NCBI RefSeq assembly: GCF_009728935.1
Contig: NZ_CP034235.1
Span: forward strand, 6,275,501 to 6,339,500
DNA: 64,000 nt
Source: Paenibacillus psychroresistens
GTDB taxonomy: Bacteria; Bacillota; Bacilli; Paenibacillales; NBRC-103111
Direction of reading: 5' to 3'
Shown here one piece after another: positions 47,496 to 56,693 of this stretch; position 1 is the first letter of the stretch, and every line of letters starts with the position of its first letter. Below the pieces are notes generated by a model that saw only the letters and a program-made list of their open reading frames with translations, searched no databases and was not told the DNA's origin. The translations under genes and the position numbers were made by a program.

Positions 47496-48824
47496 ATGCG
47501 TAAAAAGATTAAATGGAGTTTGATTTCAATAGGCAGTATCGCAATTCTTCTTATCGGCTATTATATTATTCATCTATACTCGGCGGTTAATCATATAGGT
47601 GCAGCAAAACCGAATTCACCCATTCAGCAACTCGACAACATAAGTAAAAATGACCCGGAATTAGCCGCTCCCAAATGGGAAGGCACACAAAGAGTTAATA
47701 TTCTAGTGCTTGGTGCCGATGCTCGCGGTCTGGAAAAAAGCGGCAACGAAGTACCTCGTTCTGACTCAATGATGGTAGTTTCAATAGAACCTAATACTAA
47801 AAAGGCCTTATTAATTTCCATTTTGCGTGATACATACGTGAAGATTCCAGGGCATGGTTCAGATCGAATCAATGCAGCAATGGCATTAGGCGGACCTACA
47901 TTAGCGATGAAAACTGTCAGCAATTTATTGGATATTCCGATTCAGTATTATGTCTATATGGATTTCAAAGGCTTTATCGGCGTTGTCGATGCACTCGGCG
48001 GAGTCAGTATCGATGTTGAAAAAGATATGGATTATGAAGATGCAGAAGATGATCATGTTTATGATATCCATCTTAAGCAAGGTTATCAGGAATTGGATGG
48101 AAAAACAGCTCTGCAGTATGTACGTTTCCGTCATGATGCCATGTCAGATTTCACCCGTTCCGAAAGACAGCGTAAGTTTTTAACAGCTATCTCAGAAAAA
48201 ATGCAATCAACTGCAGGCATTATTAAACTGCCAAGTATTCTTGCAGCTATTGATCCCTATATCGAAACGAATATTGATACCTTTTCGGAAAAGATGAAGC
48301 TTGGAGCCCTTGGTTTTGATGCAAAATCCTCTGGTTTTGTGGGAATTCAAGTTCCCCCTGCTCATTTATTAGATGATACCCGAATTAACGGAGCGTCTGT
48401 TCTTTCAACGGATCCTGAATTATTGAAAGCCTATATTCAAGATAAGTTTGTTGAGTCCCTAACCGGAGTGGAGCAGCCCCTTGCCCATATGCAACCGACT
48501 GCAACGAGGAGACCTACATCAAGACCATCTACACCAAAGCCTACACCAACTGCTACACCACTTGCATCAGTAAAACCAACACCAACACCAACTCCCACTC
48601 CAACTTCATCTGGGGAGCCTATAATACCATCGGAATCCATACAGCCTAGTCCTTCGGGAGACCCTGTTGAATCCATTAGTCCTACTGAGGTACCAGTAAC
48701 AAATGTTGACCCAACGCCAACACCTATACCATCAGCAACTCCAATTCCAACAACTACACCAGTACCTACAGTAGCACCTAATGTAACACCATCGCCTAAG
48801 CCTGTTATTCAATCGGGTGGTTGA
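47496..48824 (+). CDS. LytR-CpsA-Psr family cell-wall ligase with Thr/Pro-rich tail
   Basis: An N-terminal membrane segment (residues 5-26) is followed by the LCP domain (about 66-280). LVLGADARG, SDSMMVVSI, ISILRDTYVKIPGHG and LQYVRFRHD carry the Arg and Asp residues that hold the pyrophosphate of polyprenyl-linked glycans. The enzyme attaches teichoic acid or another polymer to peptidoglycan outside the cell. From about residue 325 an extended tail of 115 residues follows, rich in Pro, Thr and Ser (TPTPTPTPTS), probably spanning the wall. ATG at 47496 follows AAAGGTAGGGACATC; the frame continues upstream to 47319 without a site. Confidence 0.93.
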   Translation: MRKKIKWSLISIGSIAILLIGYYIIHLYSAVNHIGAAKPNSPIQQLDNISKNDPELAAPKWEGTQRVNILVLGADARGLEKSGNEVPRSDSMMVVSIEPNTKKALLISILRDTYVKIPGHGSDRINAAMALGGPTLAMKTVSNLLDIPIQYYVYMDFKGFIGVVDALGGVSIDVEKDMDYEDAEDDHVYDIHLKQGYQELDGKTALQYVRFRHDAMSDFTRSERQRKFLTAISEKMQSTAGIIKLPSILAAIDPYIETNIDTFSEKMKLGALGFDAKSSGFVGIQVPPAHLLDDTRINGASVLSTDPELLKAYIQDKFVESLTGVEQPLAHMQPTATRRPTSRPSTPKPTPTATPLASVKPTPTPTPTPTSSGEPIIPSESIQPSPSGDPVESISPTEVPVTNVDPTPTPIPSATPIPTTTPVPTVAPNVTPSPKPVIQSGG

Positions 48825-48839
48825 AGGGAATCGTTGGGG

Positions 48840-48891
48840 AAGTGACCTAGGGAATTGGCCTAGAGAAGTGACCTAGAGAAGTGACCGAGTA
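48840..48891. repeat. Four tandem copies of a 13-bp unit
   Basis: The units read aagtgacctaggg, aattggcctagag, aagtgacctagag and aagtgaccgagta, head to tail, directly after the LCP stop codon. No coding role is apparent. Confidence 0.8.
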
Positions 48892-48906
48892 AATAAAGAT
48901 AAGTGA

Positions 48907-48942
48907 AGCAGTCGGTCTAACCTAGACCGGCTGTTGTTTATT
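48907..48942 (+). terminator. Terminator after the LCP gene
   Basis: AGCAGTCGGTCTA pairs with TAGACCGGCTGTT (one G.T pair) around three to five bases, followed by GTTTATTT. Confidence 0.8.
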
Positions 48943-48958
48943 TAAGGGGGGTGTCCCC

Positions 48959-49102
48959 GAATGAACTGAGATCACTTAAACAAGGTGCAGAAATGCACCT
49001 CATTTCGGGGAATGAGCCATGATCACTCAAGCAAGGTGCAGATTTGCACCTCATTTCGGAGAATGAGTGGAGATCGTTCAAACAAGGTGCAGAAGTGCTC
49101 CT
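48959..49102. repeat. 51-bp tandem repeat with an internal hairpin (2.8 copies)
   Basis: Units start at 48959, 49010 and 49061. Each contains AAGGTGCAG, three or four bases, then its complement TGCACCT, giving a 7-base hairpin. The third unit loses part of the right arm (gtgctcct) and then breaks off. There is no open frame through it. Confidence 0.85.
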
Positions 49103-49139
49103 TAGCAAATTGAGATTTTCTTAATAGCTAAAGAGAATG

Positions 49140-49670
49140 ATATTGTAACGGTATGAAATATCGTTACAGAATCAGATTGGTTTTAAGTAACCTGCTGTTA
49201 GGATGTTTTTTATCGTTAGAAGGATTTTAGATAGTTGCTGCTTGCTGACACACACGTTGTAACGGTATTAAATATCGTTACAGAACCAGATTGGTTTTAA
49301 GTAACCTGCTGTTGGATGTTTTTTATCGTTAGAAAGATTTTAGATAGTTGCTGCTTGCTGACACACACGTTGTAACGGTATGAAATATCGTTACAGAACC
49401 AGATTGGTTTTAAGTTACTGCTGTTAGGATGTTTTTTATCGTTAGAAGGATTTTAGATAGTTGCTGCTTGCTGACACACACGTTGTAACGATATGAAATA
49501 TCGTTACAGAACCAGATTGGTTTTAAGTTACTGCTGTTAGGATGTTTTTTATCATTTGAGTGACTTTAGACGGTTATTGTTTGTAGACACATACGGTGTA
49601 ACGGTATGAAATATCGTTACAGAACCAGATTGGTTTTAAGTAACCTGCTGTTAGGATGTTTTTTATCGCT
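49140..49670. repeat. 113-bp tandem array of palindrome-bearing units (5 copies)
   Basis: Five units carry a 25-base palindrome starting at 49144, 49258, 49371, 49484 and 49597, so the period is 114, 113, 113 and 113 bases. The palindrome has 11-base arms around 3 bases (left arm TGTAACGGTAT or TGTAACGATAT). Each unit then has ACCAGATTGGTTTTAAGT and a second, weaker dyad around GATGTTTTTTATCG. The array fills the space between the LCP gene terminator and hemL. Relatives of it are at 63476-63750. Confidence 0.92.
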
Positions 49671-49718
49671 ATAGAAATATTTTGAGTAATTCATTTTAGT
49701 TACAAGGGGAGATACTTA

Positions 49719-51074
49719 GTGGGGAAAGTTAGGAAGCAATCTGAGGTATTTTATAAAGAAGCTTTAAAGCATATTGTTGGTGGAGTTAACAGTCCTTCGC
49801 GGTCATTCAAGGCTGTGGGTGGAGGCGCGCCAGTATTCATGAAGCGCGGGAAAGGCGCTTATTTCTGGGATGTGGATGATAATCGCTATATCGATTATCT
49901 GGCAGCTTATGGTCCGATTATTCTCGGACATGCCCATCCAGATGTGACGGAGGCAATATGCCGTGCCGCAGAGAACGGGCTTTTGTATGGGACACCGACG
50001 GAGCTCGAGGTAACTTTTGCCCAGATGCTGAAGGACGCGATTCCTTCGTTGCATCAGGTCAGGTTTGTGAACTCCGGCACGGAAGCGGTGATGACGACGA
50101 TTCGCGTGGCACGCGCCTACACCGGACGCAGCAAGATCATCAAGTTTGCCGGATGCTATCACGGCCACTCGGATCTGGTGCTGGTTGCGGCCGGTTCGGG
50201 TCCTTCAACGCTCGGCATTCCGGATAGTGCCGGCGTTCCGCCTTCTATTGCGCAAGAGGTCATTACAGTGCCGTTCAACGACTTGGCGGCGCTGGAGACC
50301 GCGCTTGCGCGGTGGGGTTCTGAAACGGCGGCGGTGATGGTCGAGCCGATTGTCGGGAACTTCGGCATGGTTATGCCGAAGGCGGGTTATCTGGAAGGGC
50401 TGTGCAGCTTGGCGCGACAGCACGGGGCTTTGGTGATCTACGACGAGGTGATCACCGCGTTTCGCTTTCAGTACGGCGCGGCGCAGACGTACGAGGAGTT
50501 GCCTTTGCTAGGCGACGCTAAGGACGCCGCAGCTTGGAAAGCGGTCGAGCCGGACCTCACGGCGCTCGGCAAGATCATCGGCGGCGGCCTGCCCATAGGC
50601 GCCTATGGCGGCCGCCAAGACATTATGGAGCAGGTAGCCCCTCTCGGTCCCGCTTATCAAGCGGGAACCATGGCCGGTAACCCTGCCTCCATATCTGCAG
50701 GCATCGCCTGCTTACAGGCGCTGAAGCAGCCAGGCGTCTACGCCAAGCTCGACTCCATGGCTGCCCGCTTAGCCGCAGGCATTCAAACCGCAGCCGATAA
50801 GCACGCTATCGACTTAACCATCAACCGGATTGGCGGAGCCTTCTCCACTCATTTTTGCAATCATCCCATCACCAATTATGAGGAAGCGCAAGATACCGAT
50901 GGTGAAATATTTGCGCAATTTTTCCGATTGATGCTGGATCAAGGAATTAATCTTGCGCCATCCAAATATGAAGCTTGGTTTATGACTATTGCACACAGCG
51001 AAACTGACTTGGATGAAACCCTAACTGCCGTAGAGAATGCTTTCGCAGTAATGAGCAAAACACGAACAATCTAA
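49719..51074 (+). CDS. hemL: Glutamate-1-semialdehyde 2,1-aminomutase
   Basis: HemL moves the amino group of glutamate-1-semialdehyde to give 5-aminolevulinate, the tetrapyrrole precursor. The 451 residues carry [15 protein letters not shown] at the start, the PLP-binding Lys in [24 protein letters not shown] and [10 protein letters not shown] with the cofactor Asp, and [14 protein letters not shown]. The start is GTG at 49719 after AAGGGGAGATACTTA. It is not in a hem operon here and may be a second copy. The middle of the gene (about 49960-50780) is far more G+C-rich than both ends. Confidence 0.95.
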   Translation: MGKVRKQSEVFYKEALKHIVGGVNSPSRSFKAVGGGAPVFMKRGKGAYFWDVDDNRYIDYLAAYGPIILGHAHPDVTEAICRAAENGLLYGTPTELEVTFAQMLKDAIPSLHQVRFVNSGTEAVMTTIRVARAYTGRSKIIKFAGCYHGHSDLVLVAAGSGPSTLGIPDSAGVPPSIAQEVITVPFNDLAALETALARWGSETAAVMVEPIVGNFGMVMPKAGYLEGLCSLARQHGALVIYDEVITAFRFQYGAAQTYEELPLLGDAKDAAAWKAVEPDLTALGKIIGGGLPIGAYGGRQDIMEQVAPLGPAYQAGTMAGNPASISAGIACLQALKQPGVYAKLDSMAARLAAGIQTAADKHAIDLTINRIGGAFSTHFCNHPITNYEEAQDTDGEIFAQFFRLMLDQGINLAPSKYEAWFMTIAHSETDLDETLTAVENAFAVMSKTRTI

Positions 51075-51112
51075 TTTTTCATCCAAGACTATTTTTTTTC
51101 AAAACCCACCTC

Positions 51113-51148
51113 AAAGCCAACGTCAGCATTATGACATTGGCTTTTTTA
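51113..51148 (+). terminator. Terminator after hemL
   Basis: AAGCCAA and GTCA pair with TGAC and TTGGCTT, followed by TTTTTATTT. Confidence 0.8.
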
Positions 51149-51506
51149 TTTACCAACACCGCCAATATTCACCATTATTCACTGATATGCAATTTAGGTA
51201 ACGCTTTCATTTCACTAAATTTCCAATCTTACCCTTCTCGCTATTGTCCTGCCTTGAATTTCATGTTATTCTGATACTACTTTGCCATATTAATAATTTT
51301 TAAGAATCAAAGCATATAGACAAAGGATTTTCTTACCATCGCTCAAACGTCAGAAATTATATTCGCCCCGCATGGCTTACCAATTCAGAGATATTCTAAA
51401 GTGAAATACCCCATGAAAAACGAAGTTTTAAATAAATGAAATATGCAGTATTAATGTATTTTTATTCATTTATTATTCAGATAAATCATTCCCTACAGGA
51501 GGTGGA

Positions 51507-51522
51507 GGTCAGTCATCTGACC
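51507..51522 (+). promoter_or_regulatory. Hairpin between ribosome site and start of the second glutamate synthase
   Basis: GGTCAG and CTGACC pair perfectly around TCAT. The AGGAGG at 51497-51502 is 26 bases from the ATG at 51529 in linear sequence, too far. If this 16-base hairpin folds, the effective spacing is about 10 bases, which is normal. The upstream 470-base gap otherwise holds only the hemL terminator and A/T-rich sequence. Confidence 0.5.
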
Positions 51523-51528
51523 GACAAC

Positions 51529-54500
51529 ATGAACAGAATTATGCATAACGAAAGCCATTTTCAGAATCTTTTGGAAACCGAACATGACAGCTGTGGGATT
51601 ATCAGTATCATCGAAAAGAATGGTTTACCCTCAAGCGACAATATAGCAAAAACGATAAATGCACTGGTCAAGCTAGAGCATCGTTCGGGTTTTATCAATG
51701 GCGAAGGTGACGGCTGTGGTATTCTCACAGATATTCCTCGTGCACTTTGGGAAGCTCGTTTGCAAGCTGCTGGCTTAGATGGCAAGCTTGCTTTTGATAG
51801 CCGTTTTACGATTGCCCATATTTTCGTACCGCGTAAATTGGAGCTTAGTGTAGCTGAAATCCAAACTCAGATCCGTCAGCTTTTTAACTCACACCAGGTT
51901 ACTATTCTAATAGAGCAAGAAAACCAAGTCGACAGCTCCGTGCTTGGAAGCAACGGTCGTTTGGATGAGCCTACTTTTTGGCAGGTCGCTGCAATATGTG
52001 AAGAACCCAATGTGCGTACAGCGGATCACCTTTTTGAACTGCATATCGCCATCGAGAGCAAATTCACCGTTCATGTTGCAACATTAAGCAACACTACTGC
52101 TGCTTACAAAGTTATGGGTGCTGCTAGTATTCTCCCACTTTACTTTAATGATACACGTGATCCCTTATTTGCTGCGCAAGTAACGATTGGTCACAACCGT
52201 TTTTCTACTAATACATTATCCAGCTTCTTCCGTGTTCAGCCTTTCTCTTTGCTCGGACATAATGGAGAGATTAACACTATCAAGAAGCTTCGTTACGAAG
52301 CAGATATGATTGGCGTTCCTCTCGTAGATGGCGGAAGTGACTCACAGGACATGAACCGTACGATCGAAACGTTTATTCATCGTTTTGATTTAAGCTTATT
52401 TGAAGCCATGGAAATTGTTTTCCCACCCATTATTAGTGAAATGAAATTATATCGCCCAGAGCTGCAGGATTTATATGTGTACTTCCGTCAAATCTGGGGG
52501 CACTTTGCCCAAGGTCCTGCTGGGATTGTCTCAAGATACGGAAACGAATGTATTTATAGCGTGGATGCGCTAGGCTTACGTCCATTATGGATGGTAGAAA
52601 GCGAGGAATCTCTATTCTTTTCATCGGAGCAAGGGATTATTTCCGTCGGGGAAATGGTTAGTGAACCAAAAGCAATCGCACCAGGCGAAAAGATCGGCGT
52701 AAAGTTAAATCCAGGCCAACCAGTTGAGGTTGTTACTTACCCAGAAGTGCAGAATCTAGTTTTGGAACGGGCCAGCCGCAAAATAGATTTCACAGGCATG
52801 CGCAAATTCTTATCCTACACTCCAACTGGTTTAAACGAATCCTTTGACGATGCCTCAACTATTACAGATTCACTTTATAGCGCATTTGGTTGGGATCGCG
52901 AAGGCATTCAAATGATCGAAACCATGTCGGAAACCGGCGCAGAGCCGATTCGTTCATTAGGTCATGATGGCCCACATGCTGCATTACACTGGGAACGTCA
53001 AAATATTCCTGATTTTATTAAAGAAAGCGTTGCTGTTGTAACCAACCCTGCGATTGACCGCGACCGTGAAATGGAGCATTTCTCGACTCGAATTATTGTT
53101 GGGCCGCGTCCAGCCGTATTCGCAGCATTAGACAACCGCCTTCGTTTGGAGCTATTGGCTCCGCTTGTGCTTGAAGGAGTTAATGGACTTGATAGTGAAG
53201 CCGATTTAAGCCAGCCATCACTTGAGCAATTGCTTGGCGTTTTCCAAGCACATTCTCCAAATGCTGTAGCAACTCTATCCACAACCTTCCCAAAAGGAAC
53301 TACCATTAGTGCTGCATTAGACAAATTAGCTGATGATGCTGTTGCTGCCGTTAAACAAGGAGCACTTTTACTCTTATTGGACGACAAGCTTGCTCATCAA
53401 AATGACCTTTTGTGGCTCGAACCGCATCTTGCTGTATCCAAAATTGATATTGCCCTGCGTTCAGAAAAACTAGGCTTAGGCGATAACCTGCGTCGACAGG
53501 CTTCCATTGTGCTTCGTTCTGGTGCTATTCGTAATCTGCATGACATTGCAGTAGCTTGCGGGCTAGGTGCAGATGTGATTTCACCTTACTTATTATTCGG
53601 TACTGCATCAAGTAAAAGCGGATCTCCAGCAGCAAAAAAAGTCCATTCGGCTTTATCAAAAGGTTTGGAAAAAGTTATCTCCACCATCGGTACTCACGAG
53701 TTGCGCGGTTATACCCGCTTCTTTTCTTCCATCGGACTACATCCCGAGGTTGCAGAAGTACTGGATATCGTTAACTATCTGGGCAGTGAAAAAGCGGGTA
53801 CCAGCTTTGCCAAACTAGAAGCGGATGCCGAGAAACGGTATGCTGACTTCAGCGATCCAAAAGCCAAAGCAGCACGCAACTTCCACTTTTTCCAACGGAT
53901 GTGGAAATCCTTGAATGAAGCGGCTGCCGGTACATCACCATATAGCGATTACACAGATAAGCTTCGCGAAGAAGAGATCAAGAACCCTGTTTCAATTCGT
54001 CATATCACTGACTTCAATTATACTAAAGCTCTACAAGGTCGCAGCCCGTTGAATCCAGAGCAAGTGGATATTTCTGTGGGTGATCACAGCTTGCCGATGC
54101 TTATCTCTTCGATGTCATTTGGCTCACAGAATGAAACGGCCTTCCGCTCTTACGCCGAAGCTGGTGAACGTCTTAACATGGTTACCATGAACGGTGAAGG
54201 CGGCGAGATCAAGGATATGCTCGGTCGCTACAAAAAAACGCGTGGAGCGCAGGTCGCATCTGGTCGTTTCGGGATTAACGTCGAGCTTGCTAATTCCGTT
54301 GCTTTCCTAGAAATTAAAATTGGCCAAGGTGCAAAACCAGGTGAAGGCGGACATTTACCAGGCTCCAAGGTAACAGCCAAAATCGCAGCAGCACGTAATG
54401 CGACTATCGGTTCCGATTTGATCTCACCTTCCAATAATCATGATATTTATTCCATTGAGGATTTATCACAGATTATTTCGGAATTACGCGAAGCAAGCGG

Positions 54501-56091
54501 CCGTAAAGCCAAAATTATTGTAAAAGTACCTGTTGTTCCAGGCATCGGTACAATTGTAGTTGGTGTTGCCAAAGCAGGCGCTGATGTTATTACGTTATCC
54601 GGTTTCGATGGCGGTACAGGTGCAGCACGGATTCATTCCTTAACACATGTAGGATTGCCAACAGAAATTGGTACCAAGCTTGCTCACGTCGCTTTAATTG
54701 AAGCAGGTCTGCGTCATCAGGTTGAGCTTTGGTCCGATGGCGGCTTAAAGTCGGGTGTCGACGTTGTGAAAATGATGATGCTCGGCGCTAACCGCTGTGG
54801 CTTTGGAAGTATCGCGATGCAAGCAATCGGCTGTACGACTTGCCGAGGCTGTCATTTAGATACCTGCCATGTCGGAATTGCTACGCAGATTGATTCGATG
54901 GAAGAAGCCGAAGAAAAAGGCTTGCGTCGTTTCGTACCACGCGTCTTGGATCTTGCAGTGGATGGCTTGGTTCGTTTATTCGGGTCGATGGGCGAAGAGG
55001 TTCGTTCCATTGTTGCAGAGCTTGGTTTTAAAAACGCGCAAGAGCTTGTTGGCCGTTCTGATTTATTGGTGCAAGCACGTTGCCTCGAGCAAATTGATTT
55101 GTCCGATATTTTACGCCCTGCTCCTGCTCAATTCATCAATGTTGAAAAACCAGACACTGCGATTAATTATGATGATGTTGCCGAAATGGCAACTGTAGAT
55201 ATTCCATTAGCTGCTGGTGCTGAAGGGCAAGCCTTCTATCCAACTGCCGTTTCTTTTCAAGCTCCAGTCAATCGTACTTGGTCAAAGCTTTCATCTGAAG
55301 CACGTATTCTTGGTGCTCGTTTCTCCAGTCTTCGCGTTAGCGATCACCTCGATGGCAGCTACGATAGCTTGCCTAAGATTTCGCTTGATCTTACGGATGG
55401 CTCTGTACCTGGAAATGGTTTAGCTGCATTTAATGCTCGCGGTGTTAATATCACCGTACATGGCGGAGCTGAAGACGGCGTTGGTAAAATGGCCGCAGGC
55501 GGGAAAGTTGCCATTCTAAAATCTCCAAGTCGTTATAATGCTTACATCAATGGATCTGTTGGTAAATCCTTCGGATACGGTGCACAACACGGTCTATTCC
55601 TAATTCAAGGAAATGCGGATTCTCGTGCTTGCATTCGTTTCTCTGGAGCTGATGTCGTATTCGGTGGTGAAATTACTACTCCTCTGCAGGATCATTTAGG
55701 TGGAATAGCTAGTCGCGCTAACTTAAAAGGCTTCGCTTTTGAATATATGACCAACGGTCGTGCCGTTGTTCTTGGTGATCCAGGTCCATGGATATGTGCA
55801 GGTATGACAGGTGGAGTCGTTTATCAACGACTTAACCCTGAGATGGGCCTCGATATCGCTGCCATTGAGCGTCGTATTGCAAAAGGAGCTAAGATTAAAA
55901 TTGAGCCGATCGGTGCTCAGAGCCTTAAAGATCTAAATGAGCTCCTAGGCGCTTATCAAGCTGAGCTTGCAAACTCCGGTCAAACGGATGCAGCAGCACA
56001 AATAGAGTCGCTATTGAATGATCTTGTTACAAGCTTCGTACGGATTGCTCCAGTTGGCTTACAGGCTGATCAATCAGTTGCAACGGAGTAA
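51529..56091 (+). CDS. Second glutamate synthase large-subunit paralogue
   Basis: About 1520 residues have the full architecture of GltB: amidotransferase Cys in EHDSCGIIS, HNGEINTIKKLR, the FMN domain (SGFDGGTGAARIHS), 3Fe-4S cysteines in CTTCRGCHLDTCHVG and the C-terminal GXGXG region (GDPGPWICAGMTGG). It differs greatly from the gltB at 12299-16891 and has no gltD beside it. It may use another electron donor (ferredoxin or the other GltD) or another ammonia acceptor. The ATG at 51529 is favoured by the hairpin-bridged ribosome site; an in-frame ATG at 51541 and a long frame from 51436 are alternatives. Confidence 0.88.
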   Translation: MNRIMHNESHFQNLLETEHDSCGIISIIEKNGLPSSDNIAKTINALVKLEHRSGFINGEGDGCGILTDIPRALWEARLQAAGLDGKLAFDSRFTIAHIFVPRKLELSVAEIQTQIRQLFNSHQVTILIEQENQVDSSVLGSNGRLDEPTFWQVAAICEEPNVRTADHLFELHIAIESKFTVHVATLSNTTAAYKVMGAASILPLYFNDTRDPLFAAQVTIGHNRFSTNTLSSFFRVQPFSLLGHNGEINTIKKLRYEADMIGVPLVDGGSDSQDMNRTIETFIHRFDLSLFEAMEIVFPPIISEMKLYRPELQDLYVYFRQIWGHFAQGPAGIVSRYGNECIYSVDALGLRPLWMVESEESLFFSSEQGIISVGEMVSEPKAIAPGEKIGVKLNPGQPVEVVTYPEVQNLVLERASRKIDFTGMRKFLSYTPTGLNESFDDASTITDSLYSAFGWDREGIQMIETMSETGAEPIRSLGHDGPHAALHWERQNIPDFIKESVAVVTNPAIDRDREMEHFSTRIIVGPRPAVFAALDNRLRLELLAPLVLEGVNGLDSEADLSQPSLEQLLGVFQAHSPNAVATLSTTFPKGTTISAALDKLADDAVAAVKQGALLLLLDDKLAHQNDLLWLEPHLAVSKIDIALRSEKLGLGDNLRRQASIVLRSGAIRNLHDIAVACGLGADVISPYLLFGTASSKSGSPAAKKVHSALSKGLEKVISTIGTHELRGYTRFFSSIGLHPEVAEVLDIVNYLGSEKAGTSFAKLEADAEKRYADFSDPKAKAARNFHFFQRMWKSLNEAAAGTSPYSDYTDKLREEEIKNPVSIRHITDFNYTKALQGRSPLNPEQVDISVGDHSLPMLISSMSFGSQNETAFRSYAEAGERLNMVTMNGEGGEIKDMLGRYKKTRGAQVASGRFGINVELANSVAFLEIKIGQGAKPGEGGHLPGSKVTAKIAAARNATIGSDLISPSNNHDIYSIEDLSQIISELREASGRKAKIIVKVPVVPGIGTIVVGVAKAGADVITLSGFDGGTGAARIHSLTHVGLPTEIGTKLAHVALIEAGLRHQVELWSDGGLKSGVDVVKMMMLGANRCGFGSIAMQAIGCTTCRGCHLDTCHVGIATQIDSMEEAEEKGLRRFVPRVLDLAVDGLVRLFGSMGEEVRSIVAELGFKNAQELVGRSDLLVQARCLEQIDLSDILRPAPAQFINVEKPDTAINYDDVAEMATVDIPLAAGAEGQAFYPTAVSFQAPVNRTWSKLSSEARILGARFSSLRVSDHLDGSYDSLPKISLDLTDGSVPGNGLAAFNARGVNITVHGGAEDGVGKMAAGGKVAILKSPSRYNAYINGSVGKSFGYGAQHGLFLIQGNADSRACIRFSGADVVFGGEITTPLQDHLGGIASRANLKGFAFEYMTNGRAVVLGDPGPWICAGMTGGVVYQRLNPEMGLDIAAIERRIAKGAKIKIEPIGAQSLKDLNELLGAYQAELANSGQTDAAAQIESLLNDLVTSFVRIAPVGLQADQSVATE

Positions 56092-56111
56092 AACACACCT
56101 AATATAATATA

Positions 56112-56152
56112 TAAAAAAGCGTTAGAGTAAAAACTCTAGCGCTTTTTTATAT
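56112..56152. terminator. Bidirectional terminator after the second glutamate synthase
   Basis: AAAAAAGCGTTAGAGT pairs with ACTCTAGCGCTTTTTT around four bases, so it works on both strands for the two convergent genes. Confidence 0.9.
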
Positions 56153-56178
56153 TAACTCAAAGTAAGAAAAGCTCCATT

Positions 56179-56661
56179 TCACTTTACAACTGTTCCACAC
56201 TTCTCACAAAAATGAGCTTCAGGTGCTAATTCAGCCCCACAATTGTTGCAAACGGTCTGAATTTGCGCAACTTCTTCCTCTTCGTCTTCCTCCATTTCCA
56301 CCTCAGGTTCAAATGGGAATTGCTTCCCACACTTAGGGCAGAATCTTGCTTCCATGGAAGCCTTGCCGCCGCAATCACACATTTTCTCATTCTTGATCAC
56401 TTCAATATCGCGTTCCAGCTGAGAGATTTCATTTTCTAGAATCATGTTATCTTTGGAGAATTTTCGGACTGCATCCTCTGCCAAGGTTAAATCATTTGCT
56501 TTATAAGCTTCATATACTGCATGACCTATTTGTGTATTATTGCGTTCAATTTCGCGCTTTAATCCAGAAATCTGCGTATTGATTTTTGTTGTTTTCATGG
56601 TTTGCTGGGCATAATCTGTTGCTTTATTTGCCCCTTCTTTAAGCTTCTGAAAAATATTCAT
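56179..56661 (-). CDS. Coiled-coil protein with two zinc ribbons
   Basis: The 160-residue protein begins with about 90 residues of charged helix (GLKREIERNNTQIGHAVYEAYKANDL; ENEISQLERDIEVIKNEK). A first ribbon follows (CDCGGKASMEARFCPKCGKQF), then an acidic stretch (EVEMEEDEEEEVAQ) and a second ribbon (CNNCGAELAPEAHFCEKCGTVV). Each ribbon has four Cys for one zinc. This build resembles general zinc-ribbon adaptor proteins of Bacillota with no fixed role. ATG at 56661 follows AAGGGAGACTACTAAA. Confidence 0.85.
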   Translation of the reverse strand: MNIFQKLKEGANKATDYAQQTMKTTKINTQISGLKREIERNNTQIGHAVYEAYKANDLTLAEDAVRKFSKDNMILENEISQLERDIEVIKNEKMCDCGGKASMEARFCPKCGKQFPFEPEVEMEEDEEEEVAQIQTVCNNCGAELAPEAHFCEKCGTVVK

Positions 56662-56693
56662 TTTAGTAGTCTCCCTTTCTTAAATAAGCTCAA

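Noticed and set aside
48437-48676. Minus-strand Gly/Val-rich frame in the LCP gene tail
   Set aside because: It is the complement of the Thr/Pro codon repeats and lacks a ribosome site.
49140-49670. CRISPR-like regular array
   Set aside because: The period is 113 bases and the stretches between palindromes are nearly identical copies, not unique spacers; no cas genes are near.
49140-49670. Mobile element (MITE or IS remnant)
   Set aside because: No terminal inverted repeats around the whole array, no target duplication and no transposase fragment are visible.
51149-51496. T-box or amino-acid leader before the second glutamate synthase
   Set aside because: I found no T-box sequence and no antiterminator fold, only A/T-rich sequence.
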